Part shown: positions 53,744-63,645 of the stretch, piece after piece
How the letters are laid out: each line of letters starts with the position of its first letter
Numbering within the stretch: the stretch's first letter is position 1
Assembly: GCA_932526585.2 (NCBI GenBank)
Contig: OW052244.1
Coordinates: 51,241,211-51,305,210, forward strand
Length of the DNA: 64,000 nt
Direction: 5' to 3'
Source of the DNA: Philonthus cognatus
Lineage: Eukaryota; Arthropoda; Insecta; Coleoptera; Staphylinidae
The notes under the pieces: model-generated
Database searches by the model: none
What the model was told of the DNA's origin: nothing
Seen by the model: the letters and a program-made list of their open reading frames with translations, nothing else
Made by a program: the position numbers and the translations under genes

Positions 53744-54165
53744 TTAGTCTGGGAGTGGAAAACACTCGCTTAAAGCTTCAAATTGAATTCCTGTAAAAAC
53801 AACATATATCTAAAGATTTAAACAAAATAAAGTGCATCTGGAATACGTCTACTTTAAAGAAAAACTCCCTGTATATCGTAGAATCAGGATATTGAGATAG
53901 ATTGTGTTAGAATGAAAATAAAGTCAATTGAATAGCAACGAAAGGAGCTTAATCACAATTTTGTAGCATCGAAAAGATACCCATGTTTTGATTAGGTACA
54001 TACATAACCCGATGTGTACTAGGTAAATTTTCAGGCATTCATTGTTTTTGAAAAGCGTTCAGTTTGAAACTCCCAACGAGTGTTTTCCACGGAGTAATAA
54101 TGATTTAAGTTATCATAAAAAAAACAACCGTGAGGTACGCCACTGTCTTGCTAGCACTAGCTATC

Positions 54166-54415
54166 TCTTGAATAACTTTCTCATTTATCACTTGGTGAAA
54201 CATTTTGAAATAATAATAAAGGATAAATTAAAAACACTTGGTTTGTTTCACTATTTGTTTCTATTTACTTGACTAGTTTCGCTTTTTACGGCATTATCAA
54301 GAGTGAATCAAGAGTGAATCAAGAGTGAACTTTGATAATGCCGTAAAAAGCGAAACTAGTCGAGTAAATAGAAACAAATAGTGAAACAAAGCAAGTGATT
54401 TTAATTTATCCTTTA
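54166..54415. repeat. inverted repeat around GTGAATCAAGAGTGAA
   Basis: ATAAAGGATAAATTAAAAAC to TTTACTTGACTAGTTTCGCT, then TTTTACGGCATTATC is mirrored by GATAATGCCGTAAAAAGCGA, then AACTAGTCGAGTAAATAG and the rest. The loop is three copies of AAGAGTGAATC-like sequence. Non-coding, inside the Mutator-like element. Confidence 0.75.
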
Positions 54416-56898
54416 ATATCACTAGCTATGTCGTTGTTAGTGTTTATAGACTTCAGTATAGCAATTACAATGCCAAAAAACAATTTGAAATCGTACGGTT
54501 AGTTTCCGAGTTATAACGATTTCAATTATCAAAAACAATCGTCAGTTACGCCACTGTCTTACTAGTGCAAGCTATCTCGTTGCCAGTGTTTATAAATATT
54601 AGTATAGTAATTACAATGCCAAAAGAGTTTCTTAAATCGTACGGTAAGTTCTTGCGTAATAACGATTTAAATTAGCTAGGAGTGAAAACACAATTGTCAG
54701 TTACGCTACTGTCTACTAGGCATCATGTTTCTAATAGCCAGTGTCTATGAACATAAATAAAGTAATTACAACGCCGAACTATTTGTTGAAAGCGGTATAT
54801 TATATGCCAAACATCATTTTGTATTAAAATTCAGGAAGTAAATGGTAATACGCATACAGGATCTGAAAGCTCTTGCATCAAAATTTGGACGTGAACTTTT
54901 TTTTACCTGACATTTTTGAGAGAATATTTTTGTCATATTCTGTTGGCGCTAGCTCTAAGTTATATTTTCCACCCAATTTGATTAAAAACATCTCATTTTA
55001 GGGGGCCAGGGTTAAAAATGTTTTATCATTTTTTGGGGCTGTGGGAGTGGCGTTGGCTTTTAAATTGGTAGCGCTAGCTCTGAGGAATCCGAATAGTGTA
55101 AAAAAACTTAAAAAATCCAAACTCGGGGGGCTAGCATCAACCTAGCCCCCCGAAAGTTTAACTCCCCGTAGTTTTCTTGTCTAAATGGCGCTAGCTCTAA
55201 TTTTTGTGGCGCTAGCTAAGGCCGGTCTAGCGCAATCGCTTTTTTCAAAAAAGTCGAACTTCGGGGGGCTAAGTTGACTGAGCCTATTTATACACATCAT
55301 CATTTTGTAAACCCTGTACTAAACATAAAAAAAAACAGGGCAGCTTTCCGTTTAATTTTTTCAATCTATTATTTATTTGTTGCATTCATAAAAACTAGAA
55401 TATTTGACCGAATATAAATTGAAATTCTCCCCAAAATTGGGGGTATTTACCCAATTGGGCAGAGGCCAAATTAATACACATTATTTTCATGGCAATAGCA
55501 GTTAGGGAAGATAATATTCCCATTTAAAAAATATGATTGAAAATCCTATGTTTTTTTTCATATATGTGCGGCATATAAATATTCACAATGAGCTTATGAA
55601 CATGAATTATTTTATTATTATATTTTTAAGAAATAATCTATAATGTAATAAAATAAAACACATAGTTTGTTCGGCTGTCGAAACTGGAGTCTTAAAAGTA
55701 AAAATAATGTGTTATAATGACAAGAATAAGAATCATCAGTTTTGTAAATACCGAAAAATAACACAGGATCAGATAACGCTTTCTAACGAATTGAAAACAA
55801 TACATAGCTTGTATGTATTATCAGCGTGTTTAAATAATACGAATCGACACTTTCGTTCGATCCGTCTTTTTTATACGCTTTGTTTTTTCGTCTATTCCAC
55901 GCGACGCGAGACCCCATCCGTTCATGCCAAGGAGCAATGCACAAATGCACAGCGAACTGCCGCTTTTCTCTCTGACTGTATTCTCCCCACTTGTGCTGTA
56001 AATTTGGCATCGGATGAGCTACTCTAAACTATGTGGGTCTTTCCAACACGATCGGCGTGTTACACTGCAATAATCCCCTTAAAAATTCCCAACTCCTACT
56101 GTCTTCAAACAGATGCACTAATCATAGAATCATCTATAACTGATCATTTCATGACATTTTTAATGCTATCAGGAAAAAGTCAAATAAATAAAAGTAAGGA
56201 TGCCCTAACCTATAACAAAACTAACAATTATAAATTTGAAAAATTACTAAAACAACAAAATTGGCTACATGTAATACATGATAATGATAGTGAGTCAGCT
56301 ACCAAAAAGTTCCTTCACACTTACCAAGAATTGCAACATAAAAGCACCTCATGCAAGAAACAAAAAAATGAGATTCATAAAAACCTATGGATGACTGAAA
56401 ACATCATAACTCAAATTAAAATTAAAGAACAACTTAAAAAAGAAGCCTCTAAATCAAATGCTAAAGAGGAAACAAAACAAATTTACAAGTCAACAAGAAA
56501 TAAACTTAACAATTTAATTGAAAACACTAAAGAAAGCTACTATAATAAAAAAATTACACATGCTGAAAATAACCCAAGAAATTTATTTAAAATAATAAAA
56601 GAAGCAGCAAATGAGTAAACAAACAAAGCAAATAAAACCGCTATCACAAGTATAAGAAACGTCGACACTTCAGATGAACATAAAATACTAGATCTATGTA
56701 ATAAATATTTTGTCACGATAGGCCAAGAACTATACATAAAAATAGTGGAAAGTAATGCGGAATTGCCAACGCACTCAATAAAAAACTCATTATTTCTGAA
56801 CCCAGTAACAAAAAATGAATTAATAAAAACAATAAATAGTCTCAAAACAAATTGTGCAACTGGAATAGACAACATCCAAGTAAAAAATATAAAAATAT

Positions 56899-57398
56899 AA
56901 ATTGCAAAGACTGTCCTAAGACATATGTAGGACAAACCGGAAGGTCGTTCAAAGAAAGAATCAAAGAGCACAAAACCTCTTATGAACAAAGGAAAACCAA
57001 CTCCACATACTCCAACCACCTCATCGAAGAAAACCACCACTTCGACGAAAACTTCAAAGTGCTTCACAGAGAAGAAAAAGGCCGGAAACTTAACATCTTG
57101 GAGAGCATGGAAATTAATAAAAGAAAATACACAGGACAACTTTTGAACGACCAATTAGACTTAACAAACTCACCACTCCTAAATTTAAATTTCGCTGAAA
57201 AACCCACCCCCCCATAAACATTATATATATACCTGTACTGACAAATGAAATTTATCATTTCTTCGCCTGAAGAAGCCACAGTGTGGCGAAACAATTGTAG
57301 CGAGTTTACAATATATATTTGAAAGTTTTAATTATTTTATTTTATTTATATAAAAGTGAAGATGAACTTTCAACATTTATCAGCCTTATCAATCAATT
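56899..57398 (+). mobile_element. Penelope-like element, 5'-truncated, with 11-bp TSD
   Basis: Interrupts the Jockey-like spacer. TATAAAAATAT is found on both sides (56888-56898 and about 57399-57409). It codes for INCKDCPKTYVGQTGRSFKE, then RIKEH (GIY-YIG nuclease) and HHFDENFKVLHREEKGRKLN, stopping at 57217. The 3' UTR holds CTGAAGAAGCCACAGTGTGG, then CGAAAC. A different lineage from the 20679 element. Confidence 0.85.
56903..57217 (+). pseudogene. Penelope-like GIY-YIG domain fragment
   Basis: About 105 residues, beginning at the truncation point, with CKDCPKTYVGQTGRSFKERI and ILESMEINKRKYTG. No reverse transcriptase. An ATG upstream at 56852 belongs to the host retroelement, not to this gene. 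Confidence 0.8.
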
Positions 57399-58524
57399 AT
57401 ATAAAAATATTCCATGAATACTTAATATTACCATTACTCCACATCCTCAACACAATATTTAAAACTGGAATAGTACCAACACAATTCAAAACTTCATTAG
57501 TCATCCCTGTACACAAAGCTGGACTTACAAATGAAATTAGCAATTACAGGCCAATAAGCTTAATTAGTAACATAGCAAAAATCTTTGAAAAATGTTTAGC
57601 AACCAGAATTCAATCACATTTATTGAAAAATGATATACTAACTGATAACCAATTTGGATTTAAAAAAATTAAATCCACACTGGATGCACACCACAAGACA
57701 ATACTGTTACTGATACTGTTTCCCATACTACTCTACTAGAAATCCTCCAAGAAGTGGGAACCAGAGGACTCCCATTAACTCTGATCAAAAATTACCTCAT
57801 AGATCGTAAGCAATTCTTGAAAATAAATGAACATATAAGTGAACCCGAAACCATAACAATAGGTGTACCCCAAGGAACAATATTAGGGCCGATATTTGTC
57901 CTGACCTATATAAACGCTCTTACAAAATACTCCAAATATGGAAAAATAATCTCATACGCAGATGACACTGCCATTGTATTCCATGGTAAAACATGGAATG
58001 AAGTAAGAGACAGAGTTTGTATAGGCATGAACAATATTAAAACAATACTTGACAAATTGAAATTATCATTAAACATTGATAAAACAAAATACATACCATT
58101 CACACCAACAAACAGAAATAGACCAAATTATACAGAAATAAAAATAAAGGCCACATTAATAATTAAGGAAACACCACATATAAAGTACCTGGGCATATTT
58201 ATGGACAAATACCTGAAATGGGATATTCATGCTAACAATGTAGCGAAGAAGTTAAGAATACTGATTTTAAAATTTTACAATTTGCGGGATAAAGTGTCAC
58301 AGAATCTACTTAAAATACTCTACAAAGTCTTTGTAGAGCCTATAATTACATGTGGGATCAGCATTTGGGGCACTTGCTACAATAATGCAATAAAAAACTT
58401 AAATATAGCACAAAACTACATACTAAGAGTGATTAATAAAAGAAATAAATTAAACAGAACTCCTGTATAATAACACCACATTTGATAGGCAACTCTGCGC
58501 AGTAAAAACTAGAGCTAATGATTC

Positions 58525-58660
58525 CGACCGGGTAATGAGTTACCCAAGTGCCCGGGTACCCGCTTACTACCCGAATTAACGGGTAATACCCGGGTACCCG
58601 AACCGCAGTACCCGGGTACCGGAATTACCCGTATTACCCGTGTTACCCGTATTATAAGTA
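58525..58660. repeat. array of TACCCGGGTA / CGGGTAATACCCG palindromes
   Basis: At least ten overlapping CCCGGGTA and TTACCCG motifs within 136 bp, preceded by CTAGAGCTAATGATTCCGAC. It looks like the subterminal part of a transposon similar in style to the GATTCGAATC arrays. No opposite end was found in the window. Confidence 0.6.
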
Positions 58661-59184
58661 TTACAGATTGAATACTATAATTCACATTTGTTATATACAG
58701 AATGAATGAGAAATTTCTGTGATACCGTAATTAAAGAGTTAGCAGACAGAATTGTTACAAAATCAGCTACACCATTTTTCGTAAAGTCGTTTGAGAAAAA
58801 CGTGTATAAAGTTTAGGTAAGTTCTAAAATGATAATTATTTAAACTTACTATTATTTAAACCATTGAATAAGTAGTATAAGAAGCGAAACTGTATGGATA
58901 ATAACGTGCTGATGAAAACTATATACAACCACCCTTGCACGCCTTACACGTCTCAGTCAGCTGGAGACACCACTCAAATGAACGACGTATTATAGAACTA
59001 ACTGTGCAGTTGTGCTCGTTATGCTCTCCTGATACTTGCTTCGAATGTAACGTGGCGCACAAAGATCGCTTGTTCATCGCGCTGCTTTTTTATGTCCATT
59101 TCTTATGTCCCTTGATAGTGGCCGTATTCTTTGCAGTAATAAGAAAACGGCCACTTTTAGTTATACATATATTATCTTTTGCTT

Positions 59185-59742
59185 ATCGCGGGCCTTAGTA
59201 TTTTACATGCTAAAAATTATACCTTGTGTTAATGTATTTTATCATATAACTTTGAAGCAAATTTTTATTGTTAGTAATGAATCAATTATTTTTCTACATG
59301 ATGCGCTTAATTAGAATAATATAAACATGTTTTATTCCATTAAAAAAATATATTTAATAATTTGTTAGCAGATAATAGAAATAGAACAATAACAAAAATC
59401 CAAAAAAATATCACAGAAATTGTTTGAAATGCCTTTGCTCGAAAACGGAGAAACCTCTTATAATTAATTTAATTACAAATTCCACTCGTTCTTCAACAGT
59501 ATACACGTTAAATTAATCATCTTACTAATCAATCTGAAATTCAAGGCACTTTCATTATTTGTGCACAGTTATTTATTTTATTTTTACATGGAATAAAACA
59601 TGTTTAAGTTATTCTAATTAAACGCATCGTGAAGAAAAATAATGCATTTATTACTAACAATAAAAATTTGCTTCAAAATTATATGATAAAATACATTAAC
59701 ACAAGGTATCATTTTTAGTATGTAAAATCCTATGGCCCACGA
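59185..59742. repeat. inverted repeat, arms about 155 bp
   Basis: GGGCCTTAGTATTTTACATG to AAACATGTTTTATTCCA is mirrored by TGGAATAAAACATGTTTAAG to CATTTTTAGTATGTAAAATC, then CTATGGCCC. The region between is AT-rich. It lies just left of the P-element coding relic and may be part of that element. Confidence 0.7.
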
Positions 59743-59856
59743 TAAAAACAATTTAACTTTAATGTATTATCAAATGTACCTGTCTTTATTTTCTTCAGAT
59801 AAATTAAATAATTGTTTATCATCATTTATTCTATTGAAAGTGAGTGGGTAGTTATG

Positions 59857-60960
59857 CTACCCTCCACTGCGACCGCAAGGATCTATTGTGGCATCATTTA
59901 ACTCGCAATTTGAATTGTCGGTAATAGTCTCCAGCATTCTTATTTGCATTGATTGTTGTAATGCCTGTCGAAAACCCTTAACCGTGGGGTTGCTATTATA
60001 GCCACCTCGATTCCTTAGGACCGAAAACAAATTTTCAAGTGGGTCTTGCTGAAGACGATTAGTTAACAAAAATGTATGCCCACTGTTCTTAATGTCGTCG
60101 AATAATTGTAATATTCCTGTAATTGTATGTGCCAAGCCCTCAAAGCAATAAACATTCTTTCGTTCAGTCATAGTTTTAGAATAAACTTTAATTTTATTTA
60201 AATAAACCAATCCGTTTCTTAATGTCTCTAACACGACTTTATTTTCATCTGATAATCCATTCTTATATGGATTTTGATCATATAGCGTGCGGCTATTTAA
60301 CGAATCAAAAAGATCGTTAATAATTTTTAAAAAGCTTGCTGTATTGTTTCCGCTTGAAGACTTACCTGTATTTACAGCAGTTTCGATCGCTGTAGACATC
60401 CTCCTACTTAGTACTTGAACTGCAAGTTTTACAGACATTTTGTCAAAAGTTATTGGATATATGTGCCAGTTTGTAATATTTGTTAAACATGATGATAATT
60501 GAAATTATTTATTTATATTATAAACATGTACTATGTCATTTCACGACACACGCAAATCATCCACAAATATGTCTGTTGAAGCTAATATATTTCTTATAGA
60601 TTTAAATACGTGTGGGGCGTCATAAAGGGCAAACATTTTATTTTCCTCATAGTTAAAAAAAGGATTTTGTTTTGAAATATTCAATAAATTATAAACACGT
60701 CTATTGTTAGAGCCCTGATCACATACAATTGATTTTACTGTAAGTCCAATGGACATACACTTTTTAATATTAAAAAGGACTAAATCTTTTAAAATATTTC
60801 CTGGAACTGGGCGTTCCGCAATATAATAAGAGATGGGCTGTTTCCATTTTTTAAATAGCTCCCTAATCATAAAAACTAATCCTTTTTTTCCAATAGCTTG
60901 ACTTCGTCCTAGTTCCTACTATTATATCTTGAATTGGATTGTATTCTAAATATTTCGGAC
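59857..60960 (-). pseudogene. P-element-like transposase, fragment
   Basis: Three pieces on the minus strand: ELGRSQAIGKKGLVFMIREL, then WKQPISYY and VKSIVCDQGSNNRRVYNLLN with LYDAPHVFKSIRNIL (to 60541). A frame then restarts near 60500 (TNITNWHIYPITFDKMSVKL) and runs to 59857 with SLNSRTLYDQNPYKNGLS and TFLLTNRLQQDPLENLFSVL, then RNRGGYNSNP. These are the RNase H-like and insertion-domain blocks of P-element/THAP9 transposases. Frameshifts near 60920 and 60540 and the lack of the N-terminal THAP finger show that it is dead. Confidence 0.85.
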
Positions 60961-61970
60961 CATAGGGATTTACATGTCAAATTTGAAATGTGTTAATATT
61001 GGCTCCCCTTATTATTTGACAGTACCGGTCTTATTACATTATTTTTAAAGCGTATTAAGCTGAATGACTTGGTAATTTATTCAATAATTTAAGAAAAGTA
61101 TTTACCGAGAAAATTGCCAAAAAACTTTACAATTATTTTTAATTTAAACAAAGGTTTGCAATGAAATCATATTCACAGATATTCCATGTTTTTAAGTGTC
61201 AGATAACTGTGATGTCAACCAAAAAATATCAAGTTGCTATGGAGTAGTTGAAATGCTATTTACACGGAAGTCTACTAATAATTGGTTACATTTTCTTATA
61301 CAAACAAATAGTTTTTGTGGACATTGCTCAATTGTTTCAATGGTTACATATAATAAAAACAATACATTTTGCAAAAGTCAACATGTAGCTCATCATTGAA
61401 ATCAGCGTAAAAAATGCTGTTCAATGATATGCATATCTCCCAGAGCTGGGCAGGATTCGAATCATTCAGGATTCGATTCCCGGATTCGAATCCTTTTAGA
61501 GGATTCAAAAGAGGTATTCGAATACTTTAGTGAAAACGGATTCGTGATCCGGATTCGTTACATTTTTTTAAAAGGATTCGTATTCGAATCCAAACGTAGA
61601 TGATTCGAATCCTTATAAAAGGATTCGAATTCTTATAAAAGGATTCGAATCCTTATAAAAGGAATCGAATCCTTATAAAAGGAATCGAATCCTAAAATTC
61701 GAATCCTGATACATGGATTCAAATCCTCCTAAATAATTCGAATCATCGCTATTAAGGCTGGGATTCGAATTCGATTAATTCAAATAGTTAAATATTCCAA
61801 TATGAATATTTAAATCACTAAATTATTCATATTTGAATATAAATATTAAAATTTTCGAATAATTCAAATATTTGTGAATGCATATTTGGTTACTTAACCA
61901 TGAAAAATATCCAACGTTAATATATATATATTTTTAACTTCACTTGAAATCAGTGTTTTATACGCGTGGC

Positions 61971-62088
61971 GCATGAAGTAAAATTTCGAGTTTAGAAAAG
62001 CCCCGTGAAAATTTGTCTCGGGTCGCTGCGCGACCCTCGACAAATTTTCTACGCGGGGCTTTTCTAAACTCGAAATTTTACTTCATGC
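61971..62088 (-). repeat. hairpin module, inner stem class II
   Basis: Reversed, core GTCTCGGGTCGCTGCGCGAC, then CCTCGAC. Outer left module of the 61441 element. Confidence 0.93.
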
Positions 62089-62362
62089 TTAGTCTGGGAG
62101 TGGACAACACTCGTTCTTAGAAGTTTCAAATTGAAGAATTACTCTAGATTACTAAGTTTATTACAACTCAAAGGACCAACCATAGTCTTCGCAGAACGAA
62201 GGACTACAGGGAATCGAAGTTTTTTTACAAGAAAACAACGAATATCTGAAGGTTTACAGCATGGATAAGAAAGAAAACATCTAATTTTGAAAAAATATCG
62301 AAGTTGTGTTGGTTTTCAGTGCATTTTTAACTTCACTTTAAATCAGTGTTTTATACGCGTGG

Positions 62363-62474
62363 CGCATGAAGTAAAATTTCGAGTTTAAAAAAGCCCCGCG
62401 AAAATTTGTCTCGGGTCACCCCTCGACAAATTTTCTACGCGGGGCTTTTCTAAACTCAAAATTTTACTTCATGC
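62363..62474 (-). repeat. hairpin module, class II with deleted core
   Basis: Reversed. The core GCTGCGCG is missing (GTCTCGGGTCACCCCTCGAC), and the arms carry TTTAAAAAAG and CTCAAAATTTT changes. Confidence 0.88.
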
Positions 62475-62790
62475 TTAGTCTGGGAGTGGACAACACTCGT
62501 TTGAATTTTAAATTTAACTCTTTTAAAAAATCGACGTATGTAATATAATAAATCATTCATTGAAATCATAGAAAAAGATGCAAAATTTTACCTAAAATTA
62601 ACTTTTAGAGTTAACTTTATAATTTGTTCGGCTCTTAATGGGTGAATATTCTATTCCTAAAAAAAACCGTTTTTATTTAATATTAAAGTTGCATTTAATA
62701 CAATAACAAACTGTGAATAAATCGACATAAATCTAGAAATATCAAAAATCTCGACATGTAGAAAATCTTGACGGTCCACTCCCAGACTAA

Positions 62791-62908
62791 GCATGAAGTA
62801 AAATTTCGAGTTTAGAAAAGCCCCGCGTAGAAAATTTGTCGAGGGTCGCGCAGCGACCCGAGACAAATTTTCACGGGGCTTTTCTAAACTCGAAATTTTA
62901 CTTCATGC
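62791..62908 (+). repeat. hairpin module, inner stem class II
   Basis: Forward, core GTCGAGGGTCGCGCAGCGAC, then CCGAGAC. Inner right module of the 61441 element. Confidence 0.93.
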
Positions 62909-63200
62909 GCCACGCGTATAAAACACTGATTTGAAGTGAAGTTAAAAACGCACTGAAAACCAACCCAACTTCGATATTTTTTCAAAATTGGATGTTTTCT
63001 TTCCTATCTATACTATAAACCTTCAGATATTCGTTGTTTTCTTGTAAATAAACTTCGATTCCCTGTAGTCCTTCGGTCTCCGAAGACCATGATTGGTCCT
63101 TCGAGCTGTAGCCTTTGTAAATTGGTAATAAACTTAGTAATCTAGAGTAATCCTTTAATTTAAAACTTCTAAGAACGAGGGTTGTCCACTCCCAGACTAA

Positions 63201-63319
63201 GCATGAAGTAAAATTTCGAGTTTAGAAAAGCCCCGCGTAGAAAATTTGTCGAGGGTCGCGCAGCGACCCGAGACAAATTTTTACGGGGCTTTTCTAAACT
63301 CGAAATTTTACTTCATGCG
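63201..63319 (+). repeat. hairpin module, inner stem class II
   Basis: Forward, same core, followed by GTCAGGCGTATAAAACACAG. Outer right module of the 61441 element. Confidence 0.92.
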
Positions 63320-63645
63320 TCAGGCGTATAAAACACAGATTCAAAATGAAGTTCAATAACACATATATCATCATTAATTAAAATCATTATATAATCAGAT
63401 ATTTAGTCGGTAAATGAACATATTTGTTAATAGAAACTGATGGAATAAAATATTACTGGTTGCAAATAATAGATTCAAATTTATTTTTAAAGGATTTGTA
63501 TCCGTGATTCAAAAATGAGGATTCGAATCATATTTTTTACTTACGAATCCTTTATTCGAGTATTCGTGATTCGAATCATATTAGGTGATTCGGATTCGTG
63601 ATTCGAATCATGTTTTCGAGGATTCATCCCAGCTCTGATATCTCC

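Larger units (their letters stand above)
53395..53876. mobile_element. facing hairpin-module pair, near-identical to the 30.6-kb copy
   Basis: GTTCAATTCAAGGCTTTAAA to TACTTTAAAGAAAAACTCCC, then TGT. The spacing of its two modules equals that of 30738/31045, and the central 350 bp differ at very few positions. The left end is shorter than in the other copy. Confidence 0.75.
53075..55284. mobile_element. Mutator-like foldback with 300-bp TIRs and 9-bp TSD
   Basis: Starts GGCTCAGTCAACTTAGCCCC and ends GGGGCTAAGTTGACTGAGCC. Flanked by TATTTATAC on both sides (53066-53074, 55285-55293). The inverted ends reach about 53395 and 54970 and are studded with GCGCTAGC motifs. Long ends and a 9-bp duplication are typical of Mutator-like elements. 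No transposase. It carries the hairpin-module pair plus other repeats. Confidence 0.82.
51784..56078. mobile_element. TTAA-flanked element, 4.3 kb, non-coding
   Basis: TTAA on both sides (51780-51783, 56079-56082). Imperfect inverted ends GGGGAATATAACAGTG and CACTGCAATAATCCCC. TTAA duplications and G-rich ends fit piggyBac-like elements. No transposase remains. The inside holds a Mutator-like foldback (53075-55284). A block near 52460-52535 (TTGGCT..CCTTATTATTTGACAGT) is shared with the P-element relic near 61005. Confidence 0.7.
51440..58480 (+). mobile_element. Jockey-like non-LTR retrotransposon, interrupted twice
   Basis: Endonuclease: FQILAIYRSPSSSTISYLHD, SILTGDINIDICD and CIDHIF end at 51780, then resume at 56083 as LKIPNSYCLQTDALIIESSI and TDHFMTF. 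This perfect join shows that 51784-56078 is an insertion. The spacer then reaches NCATGIDNIQVKNI at 56898 and resumes at 57399 as KIFHEYLILPLLHILNTIFK after a Penelope insertion. RT motifs are SNYRPISLISNIAKIFEK, DNQFGFK, GVPQGTILGPIFVLTYINAL and ISYADDTAIVFHG; the frame stops at 58470. One further frameshift lies near 57740. 5'-truncated. Confidence 0.85.
61441..63637. mobile_element. hAT-like giant foldback with CAGAGCTGGG ends
   Basis: CAGAGCTGGGCAGGATTCGA to GGATTCATCCCAGCTCTG. It is flanked by perfect ATATCTCC duplications (61433-61440, 63638-63645). GGATTCGAATCC-type arrays lie at both ends (61455-61745 and 63500-63620). Four hairpin modules are in mirror order: two reversed, then two forward. 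The spacer with AAAACCAACCCAACTTCGAT to CAAAGGCTACAGCTCG occurs inverted on both sides. No transposase. Confidence 0.88.

Noticed and set aside
55707..56027. 106-codon frame just before the right end of the TTAA element
   Set aside because: No recognisable domain; extends across low-complexity DNA and could not be linked to a transposase.
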